Program-made: the position numbers and the translations under genes | Assembly: GCA_023255615.1 (NCBI GenBank) | Contig: JAHFLI010000080.1 | Span: 1-5,868 of the forward strand | DNA from: Candidatus Woesearchaeota archaeon | GTDB lineage: Archaea; Nanobdellota; Nanobdellia; Woesearchaeales; JACQSR01 | Direction: 5' to 3' | Length of the DNA stretch: 5,868 nt | Notes under the pieces: model-generated | The model's database searches: none | The model's input: only the letters and a program-made list of their open reading frames with translations | What the model was told of the DNA's origin: nothing | Shown here: positions 1 through 5,423 of the stretch, in pieces | How the letters are laid out: every line of letters begins with the position of its first letter | Numbering within the stretch: the stretch's first letter is position 1

Positions 1-1
1 G

Positions 2-901
2 GCATCAAGCGGAAATAATCTCGTGTTTGAAGCACGAGGATCTTTTGGAGTGTATGATAGTCTCAATGCGTTATATACTTATGGGGGGTCAAACACGTTG
101 AAAAGATGGGCACTTTTACCTTCTACGGGGGGAAGCTCACAAAAATTTGATATGGATCTTTTTGGTAATACTATGGTCTACAGGAATCTAAGTGCAGAGG
201 AATCTACCGCTGGTGTTTTCGTCAACAATGGTTCGCGGACTCCACTTTCTGGAAGACCCTTTTTTGATGATGGTGTATTGACAGAAGTTATGCATGATGG
301 ACCAATTGTTACACAAATTGTTCAATGTCTAGATGGATTTTCACCATCGCATCCATGCAAAGATCCGCGAGATGTAAATGACCCTGCTCTCGGAACGTAT
401 GAGGTTGTTGAAACCATTGGAGATACGCTGGTCATCATTAATATAGGTAGTTATGGAGAGTATAGAGGAAATTATTATTTATTTAGTCCAGTAGCTGGAG
501 AAAAAACACAAATAACGACTGGAGATCCAAGCACACCTCAGTTAAGTGGTTTAGTCGCTAACGATGATCAGGAGCTTGCAATAATCAGCAAAGAAAGTGG
601 ACATAACAAAGTCACTTATTTTGATGGAACCATATCGAGAATTATTGCTGAACTGCCGAGCGATGTGGCAGCAGTTTCTCCATCAATTAAAGGCGGAAAA
701 ATAATGTGGAAAGAAATATCCGGACCAGGGCCATATCCGAATTATGTCGTCAAGTTAAAGTACTTTGACGGAAATCAGGTGGAAACTCTTGGAGATCTTG
801 ACTATTACACGATTCCGCATTTAGTGTCTCAGAACCAGTATGTCTATTACAAACGTTCATGGCCGAATATCGGAGTGTACAAAAAAACGTTCTGTCCGTG
901 A
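2..901 (+). CDS. Partial beta-propeller-like (probably extracellular) protein, C-terminal part
   Basis: The reading frame is open from base 2 to the TGA at 899-901, so the gene begins left of the window; the in-frame GTG at 23 is probably an internal valine. I do not recognise a specific family. Numbered from that GTG, the protein is rich in beta-strand patterns, Gly, Asn, Tyr and Asp, with no membrane segment. Two consecutive stretches look like related blades: residues 197-230 (VTYFDG, then PSIKGGKIMWK) and 245-278 (LKYFDG, then PHLVSQNQYVYYK). Less clear relatives lie near 65-80 and 150-190. This spacing of YFDG turns followed by a hydrophobic strand suits a TolB-like or other beta-propeller. 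Cys102 and Cys112 are close and could form a disulfide, which with the composition suggests an exterior location. The signal peptide, if any, is outside the window. The gene converges on the next gene with 19 bases between stops. Real gene: high confidence; fold: moderate; function: unknown. Confidence 0.75.
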   Translation, partial: ASSGNNLVFEARGSFGVYDSLNALYTYGGSNTLKRWALLPSTGGSSQKFDMDLFGNTMVYRNLSAEESTAGVFVNNGSRTPLSGRPFFDDGVLTEVMHDGPIVTQIVQCLDGFSPSHPCKDPRDVNDPALGTYEVVETIGDTLVIINIGSYGEYRGNYYLFSPVAGEKTQITTGDPSTPQLSGLVANDDQELAIISKESGHNKVTYFDGTISRIIAELPSDVAAVSPSIKGGKIMWKEISGPGPYPNYVVKLKYFDGNQVETLGDLDYYTIPHLVSQNQYVYYKRSWPNIGVYKKTFCP

Positions 902-908
902 GAACGAA

Positions 909-936
909 TTTTTTTCTTTTTTATTTCTTTTTCTTC
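909..936 (+). terminator. Oligo-T terminator after the propeller-like gene
   Basis: Eight bases after the stop codon the + strand becomes a long T-rich tract broken by only a few C and A bases. Archaeal RNA polymerase commonly stops at such U-tracts without a hairpin. The same DNA encodes the lysine-rich C-terminus of the convergent small gene on the other strand, so one stretch serves both. On the opposite strand a run of seven T (bases 881-887) lies just past that small gene and could end its transcript. Confidence 0.6.
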
Positions 937-1118
937 ACGACACTTCGTTCAATGCGCAATTCTTCTCTGATTATTTTATCAACGACGCGCTCAATGTGCA
1001 TTTCAATCCGCGCGATTCTTCTCTCCATGAGAACAAGAACTCGTAATGAGTAGACAATTGCAAGCAACGTTCCAATAATAATTGCCAACGTAATCGTTTG
1101 AACATCAATACCGGCCAT
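921..1118 (-). CDS. Small single-pass membrane protein with cytoplasmic coiled coil (65 aa)
   Basis: The 65-residue product has one hydrophobic segment at about residues 8-25 (from ITLAIIIGTLLAIVY). An amphipathic, strongly charged helix follows, with hydrophobic residues in heptad spacing (Ile35, Ile38, Ile42, Val45, Ile49, Ile56), and a KKKK end. The Arg/Lys after the membrane segment predicts that the tail is cytoplasmic. Small proteins of this plan are frequent in DPANN genomes and mostly uncharacterised; a scaffold or oligomerising anchor is possible, but function is unknown. I chose the ATG at 1118, not the in-frame ATG at 1148. A GAGGTG ribosome site lies 8 bases before 1118, and the TATA box predicts a transcript starting near 1143, which would exclude the 1148 ATG. 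The longer version would add MVSKKRGVYG. The gene is divergent from the ABC operon and shares its promoter region. Confidence 0.75.
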   Translation of the reverse strand: MAGIDVQTITLAIIIGTLLAIVYSLRVLVLMERRIARIEMHIERVVDKIIREELRIERSVVKKKK

Positions 1119-1126
1119 TCCGTACA

Positions 1127-1132
1127 CACCTC
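1127..1132 (-). promoter_or_regulatory. Shine-Dalgarno site that decides the small membrane gene start
   Basis: The minus strand reads GAGGTG, complementary to the archaeal 16S rRNA 3' end, with 8 bases to the ATG at 1118. The alternative ATG at 1148 has no comparable site. Confidence 0.65.
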
Positions 1133-1162
1133 GTTTTTTGGATACCATTCTTAGAAGGCTTG

Positions 1163-1178
1163 TATATTTAAAGGTTTT
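1163..1178 (-). promoter_or_regulatory. BRE/TATA promoter of the small membrane protein gene
   Basis: The minus strand reads AAAACC followed by TTTAAATATA, a good archaeal BRE/TATA pair. Using the same TATA-to-start distance as the two rightward genes (29 bases from the first T), transcription would begin near 1143. That gives a leader of about 25 bases containing the GAGGTG site. The 13 bases TATTTAAAGGTTT here (1165-1177) occur again at 5241-5253. Confidence 0.65.
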
Positions 1179-1191
1179 GCATTATTTTATT

Positions 1192-1199
1192 TGACGTCA
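1192..1199. promoter_or_regulatory. Palindrome TGACGTCA, candidate shared operator
   Basis: This is a perfect 8-base palindrome centred at 1195.5. The first T of the leftward TATA box is at 1172 and that of the rightward box at 1223, midpoint 1197.5. It therefore lies almost exactly halfway between the divergent promoters, where a dimeric regulator could affect both. No regulator can be named from the sequence, and it does not look like the TrmB-type elements near the right-hand gene. An 8-base palindrome can arise by chance. Confidence 0.35.
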
Positions 1200-1218
1200 C
1201 TTGTTCGAGACCACACGC

Positions 1219-1230
1219 AACCTTTAAAAA
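1219..1230 (+). promoter_or_regulatory. BRE/TATA promoter of the ABC exporter operon
   Basis: The sequence AACC-TTTAAAAA matches the element upstream of the small membrane gene. The first T (1223) is 29 bases before the ATG at 1252, so transcription should begin at or within a base or two of the start codon. That implies a leaderless mRNA. The region between is purine-rich (AAGAAGAAAAG) with no GGAGG-type ribosome site, which agrees. Confidence 0.65.
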
Positions 1231-1251
1231 AGAAGAAAAGAAAGAAACGAC

Positions 1252-2340
1252 ATGCAAGAACCAATTGTCCAACTGATTGAAGTGACGAAGCGATTTGGGA
1301 AAAAAGTGGTGCTTGACGGAGTTACTCTCGATATTTATCCTCAAGAAATCTTTGCATTGATTGGGGTGAGTGGAGCAGGAAAAACAACCTTTTTGCGCTC
1401 ATTGATCGGATTTTATCCGCTTGATGCAGGAAGAATTCTTTTCGATAACAAAGAGGTTGGTAAAAGTAGTCGTCTGATCAAAAAAGACGTCGGCTTCTCA
1501 ACACAGGATGGATGTTTTTACGATCAACTTACGGTCATTGAAAATATTACCTATTTCGGCAAGATGTATGGCCTTTCACAAAAAAGCATTACACAGAGAG
1601 CTGATGCATTGCTTGATTTGGTCCATCTTTCTGGAGATAAACATACGATTGCCAAAAATCTTTCGGGTGGAATGAAAAGACGTTTAGATATTTCGTGCGC
1701 GCTCATTCATGATCCGCCATTATTAATTCTCGACGAACCAACGATCGGCTTAGACCCGATCTTGCGCTCCCATTTTTGGCGTTTGATTCATGAGATCAAT
1801 AAAAAAGGAACAACGATTATTGTGTCTTCCCATCTCCTTGGTGAGATTGAAAAATCATGTACGCGTGTCGGTATTATTAGCGACGGTAAAATTGTTGAAT
1901 GTGGAACTCCTGATTCGTTAAAACGGAAGTATTCTCGAAATGAAGAGATTGTTCTTGAAACGGTTCCTGCAAATTATTTCGCATTGATACGAAGCCTCAA
2001 AAAAGAAAACATGCCTATCTCATCCTTCGCCTATCGAGAACACAAACTAGTTCTCTATACTCCTCGCGCTGAACTTGTGCTTCGATCGATTCTAAATTGG
2101 GTTGAAGAAGCTCATGAGCATTTGATTGAAGTAAATGTGAACAAACCAAGTCTCTCGGAAGTGTTTGAGGCGCTTATGAAATTAAAAGAAGGTCCACGGT
2201 ATTCCGAAATTTCTCAGCTCAAATTCTCCGTCCATAGTGCACATCGTCAAGGATTTACGAAAGAACAGATTCGGCACATGCTTCTCAAACAGAATTGGGA
2301 TTCGCAAACAATTGAAAAGGTGCTTTCCGAGATACCATGA
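1252..2340 (+). CDS. ABC transporter ATP-binding protein (ABC-2 exporter type)
   Basis: This is the cytoplasmic ATPase that drives the permease encoded next. All core motifs are present: Walker A GVSGAGKTT (residues 38-46, Lys44), Q-loop Gln85, signature LSGGMKRR (137-144), Walker B LLILDE (157-162, catalytic Glu162), D-loop GLDP (166-169) and H-loop His194. It should hydrolyse ATP. The early motifs resemble the CcmA/DrrA-like branch that pairs with ABC-2 exporters. It is longer than most members (362 aa against about 240-320). Residues about 230-310 form the usual variable C-terminal domain. Residues about 315-362 add a helical module with the pattern G-F-T-K-E-Q-I-R, then LL, N-W, and I-E-K-V-L. 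I have seen similar tails in DPANN proteins; its role is unknown, possibly protein contact. The start is the ATG placed for a leaderless transcript. The stop overlaps the permease start (ATGA), indicating one operon and coupled translation. Substrate cannot be inferred. Confidence 0.93.
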   Translation: MQEPIVQLIEVTKRFGKKVVLDGVTLDIYPQEIFALIGVSGAGKTTFLRSLIGFYPLDAGRILFDNKEVGKSSRLIKKDVGFSTQDGCFYDQLTVIENITYFGKMYGLSQKSITQRADALLDLVHLSGDKHTIAKNLSGGMKRRLDISCALIHDPPLLILDEPTIGLDPILRSHFWRLIHEINKKGTTIIVSSHLLGEIEKSCTRVGIISDGKIVECGTPDSLKRKYSRNEEIVLETVPANYFALIRSLKKENMPISSFAYREHKLVLYTPRAELVLRSILNWVEEAHEHLIEVNVNKPSLSEVFEALMKLKEGPRYSEISQLKFSVHSAHRQGFTKEQIRHMLLKQNWDSQTIEKVLSEIP

Positions 2341-4229
2341 TAGGACGCGCATTATGGGGAATTATTGTAAAAAATGTAAAGTTAATTTATCGAACAAAAG
2401 CGTCTGCATTGATTATTCTGTTAGGACCTTTATTCATTGTGGGAATTATTGGGGCTGCGTTCAATACCACTGGATTACATTCTATTACCATTGCAACGTT
2501 TCAGAAAGGCACAAGTCCGGTTACTGAGGATCTCATCTCGCGATTATCGGTAAGTGATTACAAAATTACGAAATTTGAGACGCTGGATTCATGCATTGAT
2601 TCAGTAAAACGTTCTGAATCCCATATTTGTATTGCATTTCCTCCCAATTTTAACCCTTCTGTTGAGGGCCAAGCAAACGAAATTGTGTTTCATCTTGACT
2701 ATAGCAGGATTAACCTCGCCATGATTATTTGGGATACGCTCTCTCGAAAAGTGTCAAAAAAGTCTGATGAATTAAGCGCTGACTTCGTGCAACAAATGTT
2801 GGAAACTCTGCGAAGCGCCGATGAAAACATTCAGAAAAGCCAAACATCACTCGATACGCTCTCGTCTGATGGTGAACAATTGAATAAATCTATTGACGAT
2901 CTCTTGGCACAGATCGGTGCAGTCGGAAATCTTAATCAATCGTACAATCGAGATCAGATTGGATATGCTCTTGCGAGTACAGAAAGTAAAATAACTGAAT
3001 TTCAAACAAAATTAGAAGGTTTTGATGCGACCATTCAATCAGTTTCCGATTCTCTTGAGGCACAAAAAAGTCAAAGTGTCGCTTCACTTAATCAACTTTC
3101 TTCACAGTTGACATCAAGTCTCGCAAGTTTGAATGATTTAAAAGATTCGCTACAGCAAATGAACAGTTCTTTTTGTTCATCGCCTTCTCAACAATGTAGC
3201 GACCTTGCAGATGCATTGACGTCTATTGAAACTCAACAATCTCAGGTCTCATCCTTGCAGCAACAATTAGCAACATCAAAACAACAGATTGAGAGTATTG
3301 GAGTCAATGAATTTGATCAACTCTCAAAAAGTATCACAGACGCAACGTTCATGTTAAATGATGCACAAAACACCATTGAGAATTTGAAAAAAGGATTAGG
3401 GCAAGCAGATTCTGCTACGTCATCATTTCAAAGTGCACAAGGGAATGCGACAACACAAATTGAGCAAGTTCGTCAAATGCTCGGAAATAGTTTGCTCCAT
3501 GTATCGGCATTATCTATCTCCTTGAGTTCTATGCGTACTGATCTCAGTAAGGTTACTTCCGTCGATTCAGAACGCATTTTACGACCGATTAAAACAATTT
3601 TGAGACCAGTGACCGCGGAGAAAGAATCTTTTGACTTTTTGTTTCCTTCTCTGCTTACGTTAGTCATAATGTTTATTGCCGTCTTACTTTCTGCAACAAC
3701 CGTTCTTACTGAAAAAGAATCAAAGGCATATTTCAGAAATTTTATTTCGCCAATTCCTTCTCCTTTCTTCATGGTGGGTATTTTTATTTCGAATTTATTT
3801 ATGGTATTAGTTCAAGCGTTCGTGCTGTTGATTATTGCCCATATCTTTTTCGGAATTGATTCCTTTACAAATATTCCCGGCATAATTATTGCATTGATGA
3901 TGGTGAGTGCTGTGTTTATTCTTATTGGTATGTTTATTGGGTATTTATTCAGAACAGAAGAAACGGCAACGATTGCATCAATATCATTGAGCATTGTGTT
4001 ATTATTATTTTCTTCGCTTGTCGTGCCGATTGAACGAATGACAAAAACATTGGCCCTCATCGCATCAGGAAGTCCATTTGTGTTAAGCGAAGAATTGTTC
4101 CGTCATATCTTGATTTTTGAAACGGGAGTACAGTCTGCATTGATAGACGTTGGAGGGTTGAGTATATTTATCGTCATTTTATTTGTTGCGGTCCTGCTTG
4201 CGCAAAAAGCAACGAAAAGAAAGATGTAA
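2337..4229 (+). CDS. ABC-2 type permease with a large extracellular coiled-coil insertion
   Basis: This is the membrane partner of the preceding ATPase. Predicted membrane segments are at about 23-44, 435-456, 476-504, 514-537, 543-563 and 604-622, the six-segment ABC-2 plan with a large outside domain between segments 1 and 2. Residues 50-140 follow the ABC2_membrane_3 style, including ICIAFPPNF at 97-105. Residues about 140-400 are an insertion rich in Ser, Gln and Leu with coiled-coil character. It is probably a hairpin turning near residues 280-287, where Cys280 and Cys287 sit. Cys86 and Cys98 are the only other cysteines, and all four are predicted outside. At 630 aa it is much longer than ordinary ABC-2 permeases and recalls the YhgE/Pip plan, though I cannot claim homology. 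The ATG overlaps the ATPase stop by four bases. Export of a lipid, peptide, drug or surface component are all possible; the substrate is unknown. Confidence 0.9.
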   Translation: MIGRALWGIIVKNVKLIYRTKASALIILLGPLFIVGIIGAAFNTTGLHSITIATFQKGTSPVTEDLISRLSVSDYKITKFETLDSCIDSVKRSESHICIAFPPNFNPSVEGQANEIVFHLDYSRINLAMIIWDTLSRKVSKKSDELSADFVQQMLETLRSADENIQKSQTSLDTLSSDGEQLNKSIDDLLAQIGAVGNLNQSYNRDQIGYALASTESKITEFQTKLEGFDATIQSVSDSLEAQKSQSVASLNQLSSQLTSSLASLNDLKDSLQQMNSSFCSSPSQQCSDLADALTSIETQQSQVSSLQQQLATSKQQIESIGVNEFDQLSKSITDATFMLNDAQNTIENLKKGLGQADSATSSFQSAQGNATTQIEQVRQMLGNSLLHVSALSISLSSMRTDLSKVTSVDSERILRPIKTILRPVTAEKESFDFLFPSLLTLVIMFIAVLLSATTVLTEKESKAYFRNFISPIPSPFFMVGIFISNLFMVLVQAFVLLIIAHIFFGIDSFTNIPGIIIALMMVSAVFILIGMFIGYLFRTEETATIASISLSIVLLLFSSLVVPIERMTKTLALIASGSPFVLSEELFRHILIFETGVQSALIDVGGLSIFIVILFVAVLLAQKATKRKM

Positions 4230-4234
4230 AAAAA
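4228..4234 (-). terminator. Oligo-T stop signal for the TrmB-family gene
   Basis: On the minus strand a run of seven T begins right after the regulator's stop codon, followed by further T-rich DNA (CTTTCTTTTC) inside the end of the permease gene. This suits archaeal U-tract termination. The rightward exporter operon has no equally clear T-run in the five bases between the genes, so its transcript probably runs into the antisense of the regulator gene. Confidence 0.4.
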
Positions 4235-5035
4235 TTATTCAATGTCCTTCATTTTCTTCCACTCGGCATCAAACAATGCTTCGAGGGCAGAAGTAAAGAA
4301 TTTGGAATTCACCCAGACACCAACGTCATAACTGGAATGCACTTCCTCGTCGTTCAGGAGCATGAATGTTATTTCTTTGCCATCGATGAGACAGAAGCGT
4401 GCTTTGACATCAGATGATTTTATGTCTGCGATTTTTGACATTTCCTGAACTTTCTTCACAATATCTTTTGAAGAAGTAACACCAATGCGAATTTTAATAC
4501 CGCGTGCTTTTGCTTTTGACAATGCAGATTTCAATGCTTCAGTTTTTCTAATGAAGCCTTTTGCCGTCGTCATAATGATGATAGAAGACTCCGCTTTTTT
4601 TATTGCGCCTTCGAGGTGGTCGTATAAGTTTTTTCTTCCTTTGACGCATCCGCTAATGTCTGTTGGATCGACTAATTCAATTCCCTGAGTATGAAGCAAT
4701 TTTAATTCATCGATGACTTCCCCAGATTTTAATTCTTCCATATTTTTGAGTTGCTTGTCAGATTCTTCAGTAATCTTTTTCTTGACTCGCTCAAGCACTT
4801 CTTCCGGAGCCACTGCAATGTATTTGATGGGTTTCCCCAATTTCATAACAATGAATCCTTTTCTTTCTAAACTTTCGAGAACGTCGTATGATCTGGATCT
4901 TGGCACGTTTGCAATGTCAGAAAGCTCGCCTGCTGTTGATACGCCTCTTGACAGCAATGCCGTCCACAATTTTGACTCATAGGTGTTGAGGCCAAAATCC
5001 TTAAGCTTATTCAAAAATTCCTTTTGGACAATCAT
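4235..5035 (-). CDS. TrmB-family transcriptional regulator
   Basis: This is a probable DNA-binding regulator. Residues about 5-75 form a winged helix typical of TrmB: GLNTYESKLWTALL, then STAGELSDIANVPRSRSYDVLESLERKGFI, with the recognition helix around PRSRSYDVLESL. A charged helical linker (about 80-105) leads to a C-terminal domain (about 115-262) of the PLD-like TrmB type, with strands SIIIMTTAKGF, KIRIGVT and RFCLIDGKEITFMLL. I see no HxKxxxxD catalytic motif, so it probably binds a ligand rather than cutting a substrate. TrmB proteins often sense sugars, but DPANN members are mostly unstudied and the ligand is unknown. I chose the ATG at 5035: GGAG lies 4 bases upstream, and its N-terminal length suits the family. 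A GTG at 5071 would add 12 residues (278 aa) and coincides with a possible leaderless start. The stop is 5 bases from the permease stop (convergent). Confidence 0.88.
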   Translation of the reverse strand: MIVQKEFLNKLKDFGLNTYESKLWTALLSRGVSTAGELSDIANVPRSRSYDVLESLERKGFIVMKLGKPIKYIAVAPEEVLERVKKKITEESDKQLKNMEELKSGEVIDELKLLHTQGIELVDPTDISGCVKGRKNLYDHLEGAIKKAESSIIIMTTAKGFIRKTEALKSALSKAKARGIKIRIGVTSSKDIVKKVQEMSKIADIKSSDVKARFCLIDGKEITFMLLNDEEVHSSYDVGVWVNSKFFTSALEALFDAEWKKMKDIE

Positions 5036-5093
5036 GTTTCTCCCTTTACCGGCTAGATCAGCCTTGTTCACTGTCTTCTGATCGGGTCTTTTT

Positions 5094-5103
5094 CCTAAAT
5101 ATG
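5094..5103 (-). promoter_or_regulatory. Candidate TATA box of the TrmB-family gene
   Basis: The minus strand reads CATATTTAGG. With the distance seen at other promoters here, transcription would begin near 5071. That gives either a leader of about 36 bases with a GGAG site before the ATG at 5035, or a leaderless message from the GTG at 5071. The box is weaker than the other promoters in the window, and a second A+T-rich element (TATTTTAG) adjoins it upstream. Confidence 0.4.
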
Positions 5104-5152
5104 CCTAAAATACCTTATTCAAGCCAAAAAAAAGTCATTTTCAGCTTATTTT

Positions 5153-5163
5153 TACTATGAGTA
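5153..5163. promoter_or_regulatory. Inverted repeat TACT-ATG-AGTA, TrmB-like operator candidate
   Basis: The two arms TACT and AGTA are perfectly inverted around three bases. Published sites for the Pyrococcus maltose/trehalose regulator TrmB have TACT...AGTA half-sites, which makes this a candidate site for the adjacent TrmB-family gene product. It lies about 50 bases upstream of the weak TATA box at 5094-5103, or downstream of the stronger leftward promoter at 5241-5253, where binding would block transcription. The motif is short, so chance is possible. Confidence 0.35.
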
Positions 5164-5240
5164 GGATAACAATTGGTTCTTGACCCTAATATTGTGTTCA
5201 TATAACCCCCAATCATAAACGAAATATAAAGCTCGGTTTC

Positions 5241-5253
5241 TATTTAAAGGTTT
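5241..5253 (-). promoter_or_regulatory. Leftward BRE/TATA promoter without an obvious gene start
   Basis: The minus strand reads AAACC-TTTAAATA, identical over 13 bases to the promoter of the small membrane gene. It predicts a transcript beginning near 5219. That RNA could be a second, long leader (about 180 bases) for the TrmB-family gene, or could carry a 33-codon ORF that starts with ATG at 5216 and ends with TAA at 5115. The peptide (MIGGYMNTILG...) is not recognisable, so I do not list it as a gene. Confidence 0.45.
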
Positions 5254-5381
5254 CTATGATTTGTTATTCAATAGTAATGAAAACAGAATTCTAGGATATA
5301 TCGATGACAATATATAGATTTAAAAAAGTTGTGTTCGAATCGATGAGTTCCTTTTATTTTCTATATTGAAAGTTTATTTGA

Positions 5382-5399
5382 TATTACTTAGTAGTGATA
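5382..5399. promoter_or_regulatory. Imperfect palindrome TATTACT-TAGT-AGTGATA, operator candidate
   Basis: The arms match at six of seven positions. Read as TATTAC-N6-GTGATA it resembles the Thermococcales glycolytic motif TATCAC-N5-GTGATA bound by TrmB-like regulators, with one mismatch and one extra spacer base. A nested TACT-T-AGTA lies at 5385-5393. It ends 8 bases before the BRE of the right-hand gene's promoter; upstream placement is typical of activation in that system, which is inference here. Confidence 0.4.
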
Positions 5400-5407
5400 A
5401 TAAAATG

Positions 5408-5423
5408 GAAAGGTTTTTATATG
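5408..5423 (+). promoter_or_regulatory. BRE/TATA promoter of the right-hand gene, leaderless geometry
   Basis: The sequence GAAAGG-TTTTTATATG is a classic archaeal BRE/TATA pair. The TATA T at 5415 is 29 bases from the ATG at 5444, the same distance as at the ABC operon, so the message should be leaderless. It overlaps the in-frame ATG at 5405, which is therefore unlikely to be the start. Confidence 0.65.

Noticed and set aside
1119..1148. Upstream in-frame ATG (1148) extending the small membrane protein by 10 residues
   Set aside because: The TATA box at 1163-1178 predicts transcription beginning after this ATG, and the next ATG (1118) has a well-spaced GAGGTG site.
2880..3300. Possible DNA tandem repeats in the Ser/Gln-rich part of the permease
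   Set aside because: The protein is repetitive in composition and heptad pattern, but I found no repeated DNA unit.
3473..3772. 99-codon frame opposite the permease gene
   Set aside because: It lies wholly antisense to a well-supported membrane protein and has no promoter or ribosome site that I can see.
4713..4982. 89-codon frame opposite the TrmB-family gene
   Set aside because: It is antisense to the conserved winged-helix region and its protein is low-complexity Ser/Phe/Leu, as expected of a shadow frame.
5036..5071. GTG at 5071 as the TrmB-family start (278 aa)
   Set aside because: The extra 12 residues do not look like family sequence, and the ATG at 5035 has a nearby GGAG. Not fully excluded, because the weak TATA box would place transcription near 5071.
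5300..5346. Direct repeat ATCGATGA at 5300-5307 and 5339-5346
   Set aside because: Only two 8-base copies, with no symmetry to a promoter; likely chance.
5319..5369. Rightward TATA-like TTTAAAAAA followed by ATG at 5343
   Set aside because: The ATG opens only an 8-codon frame and its spacing does not fit the 29-base ruler.
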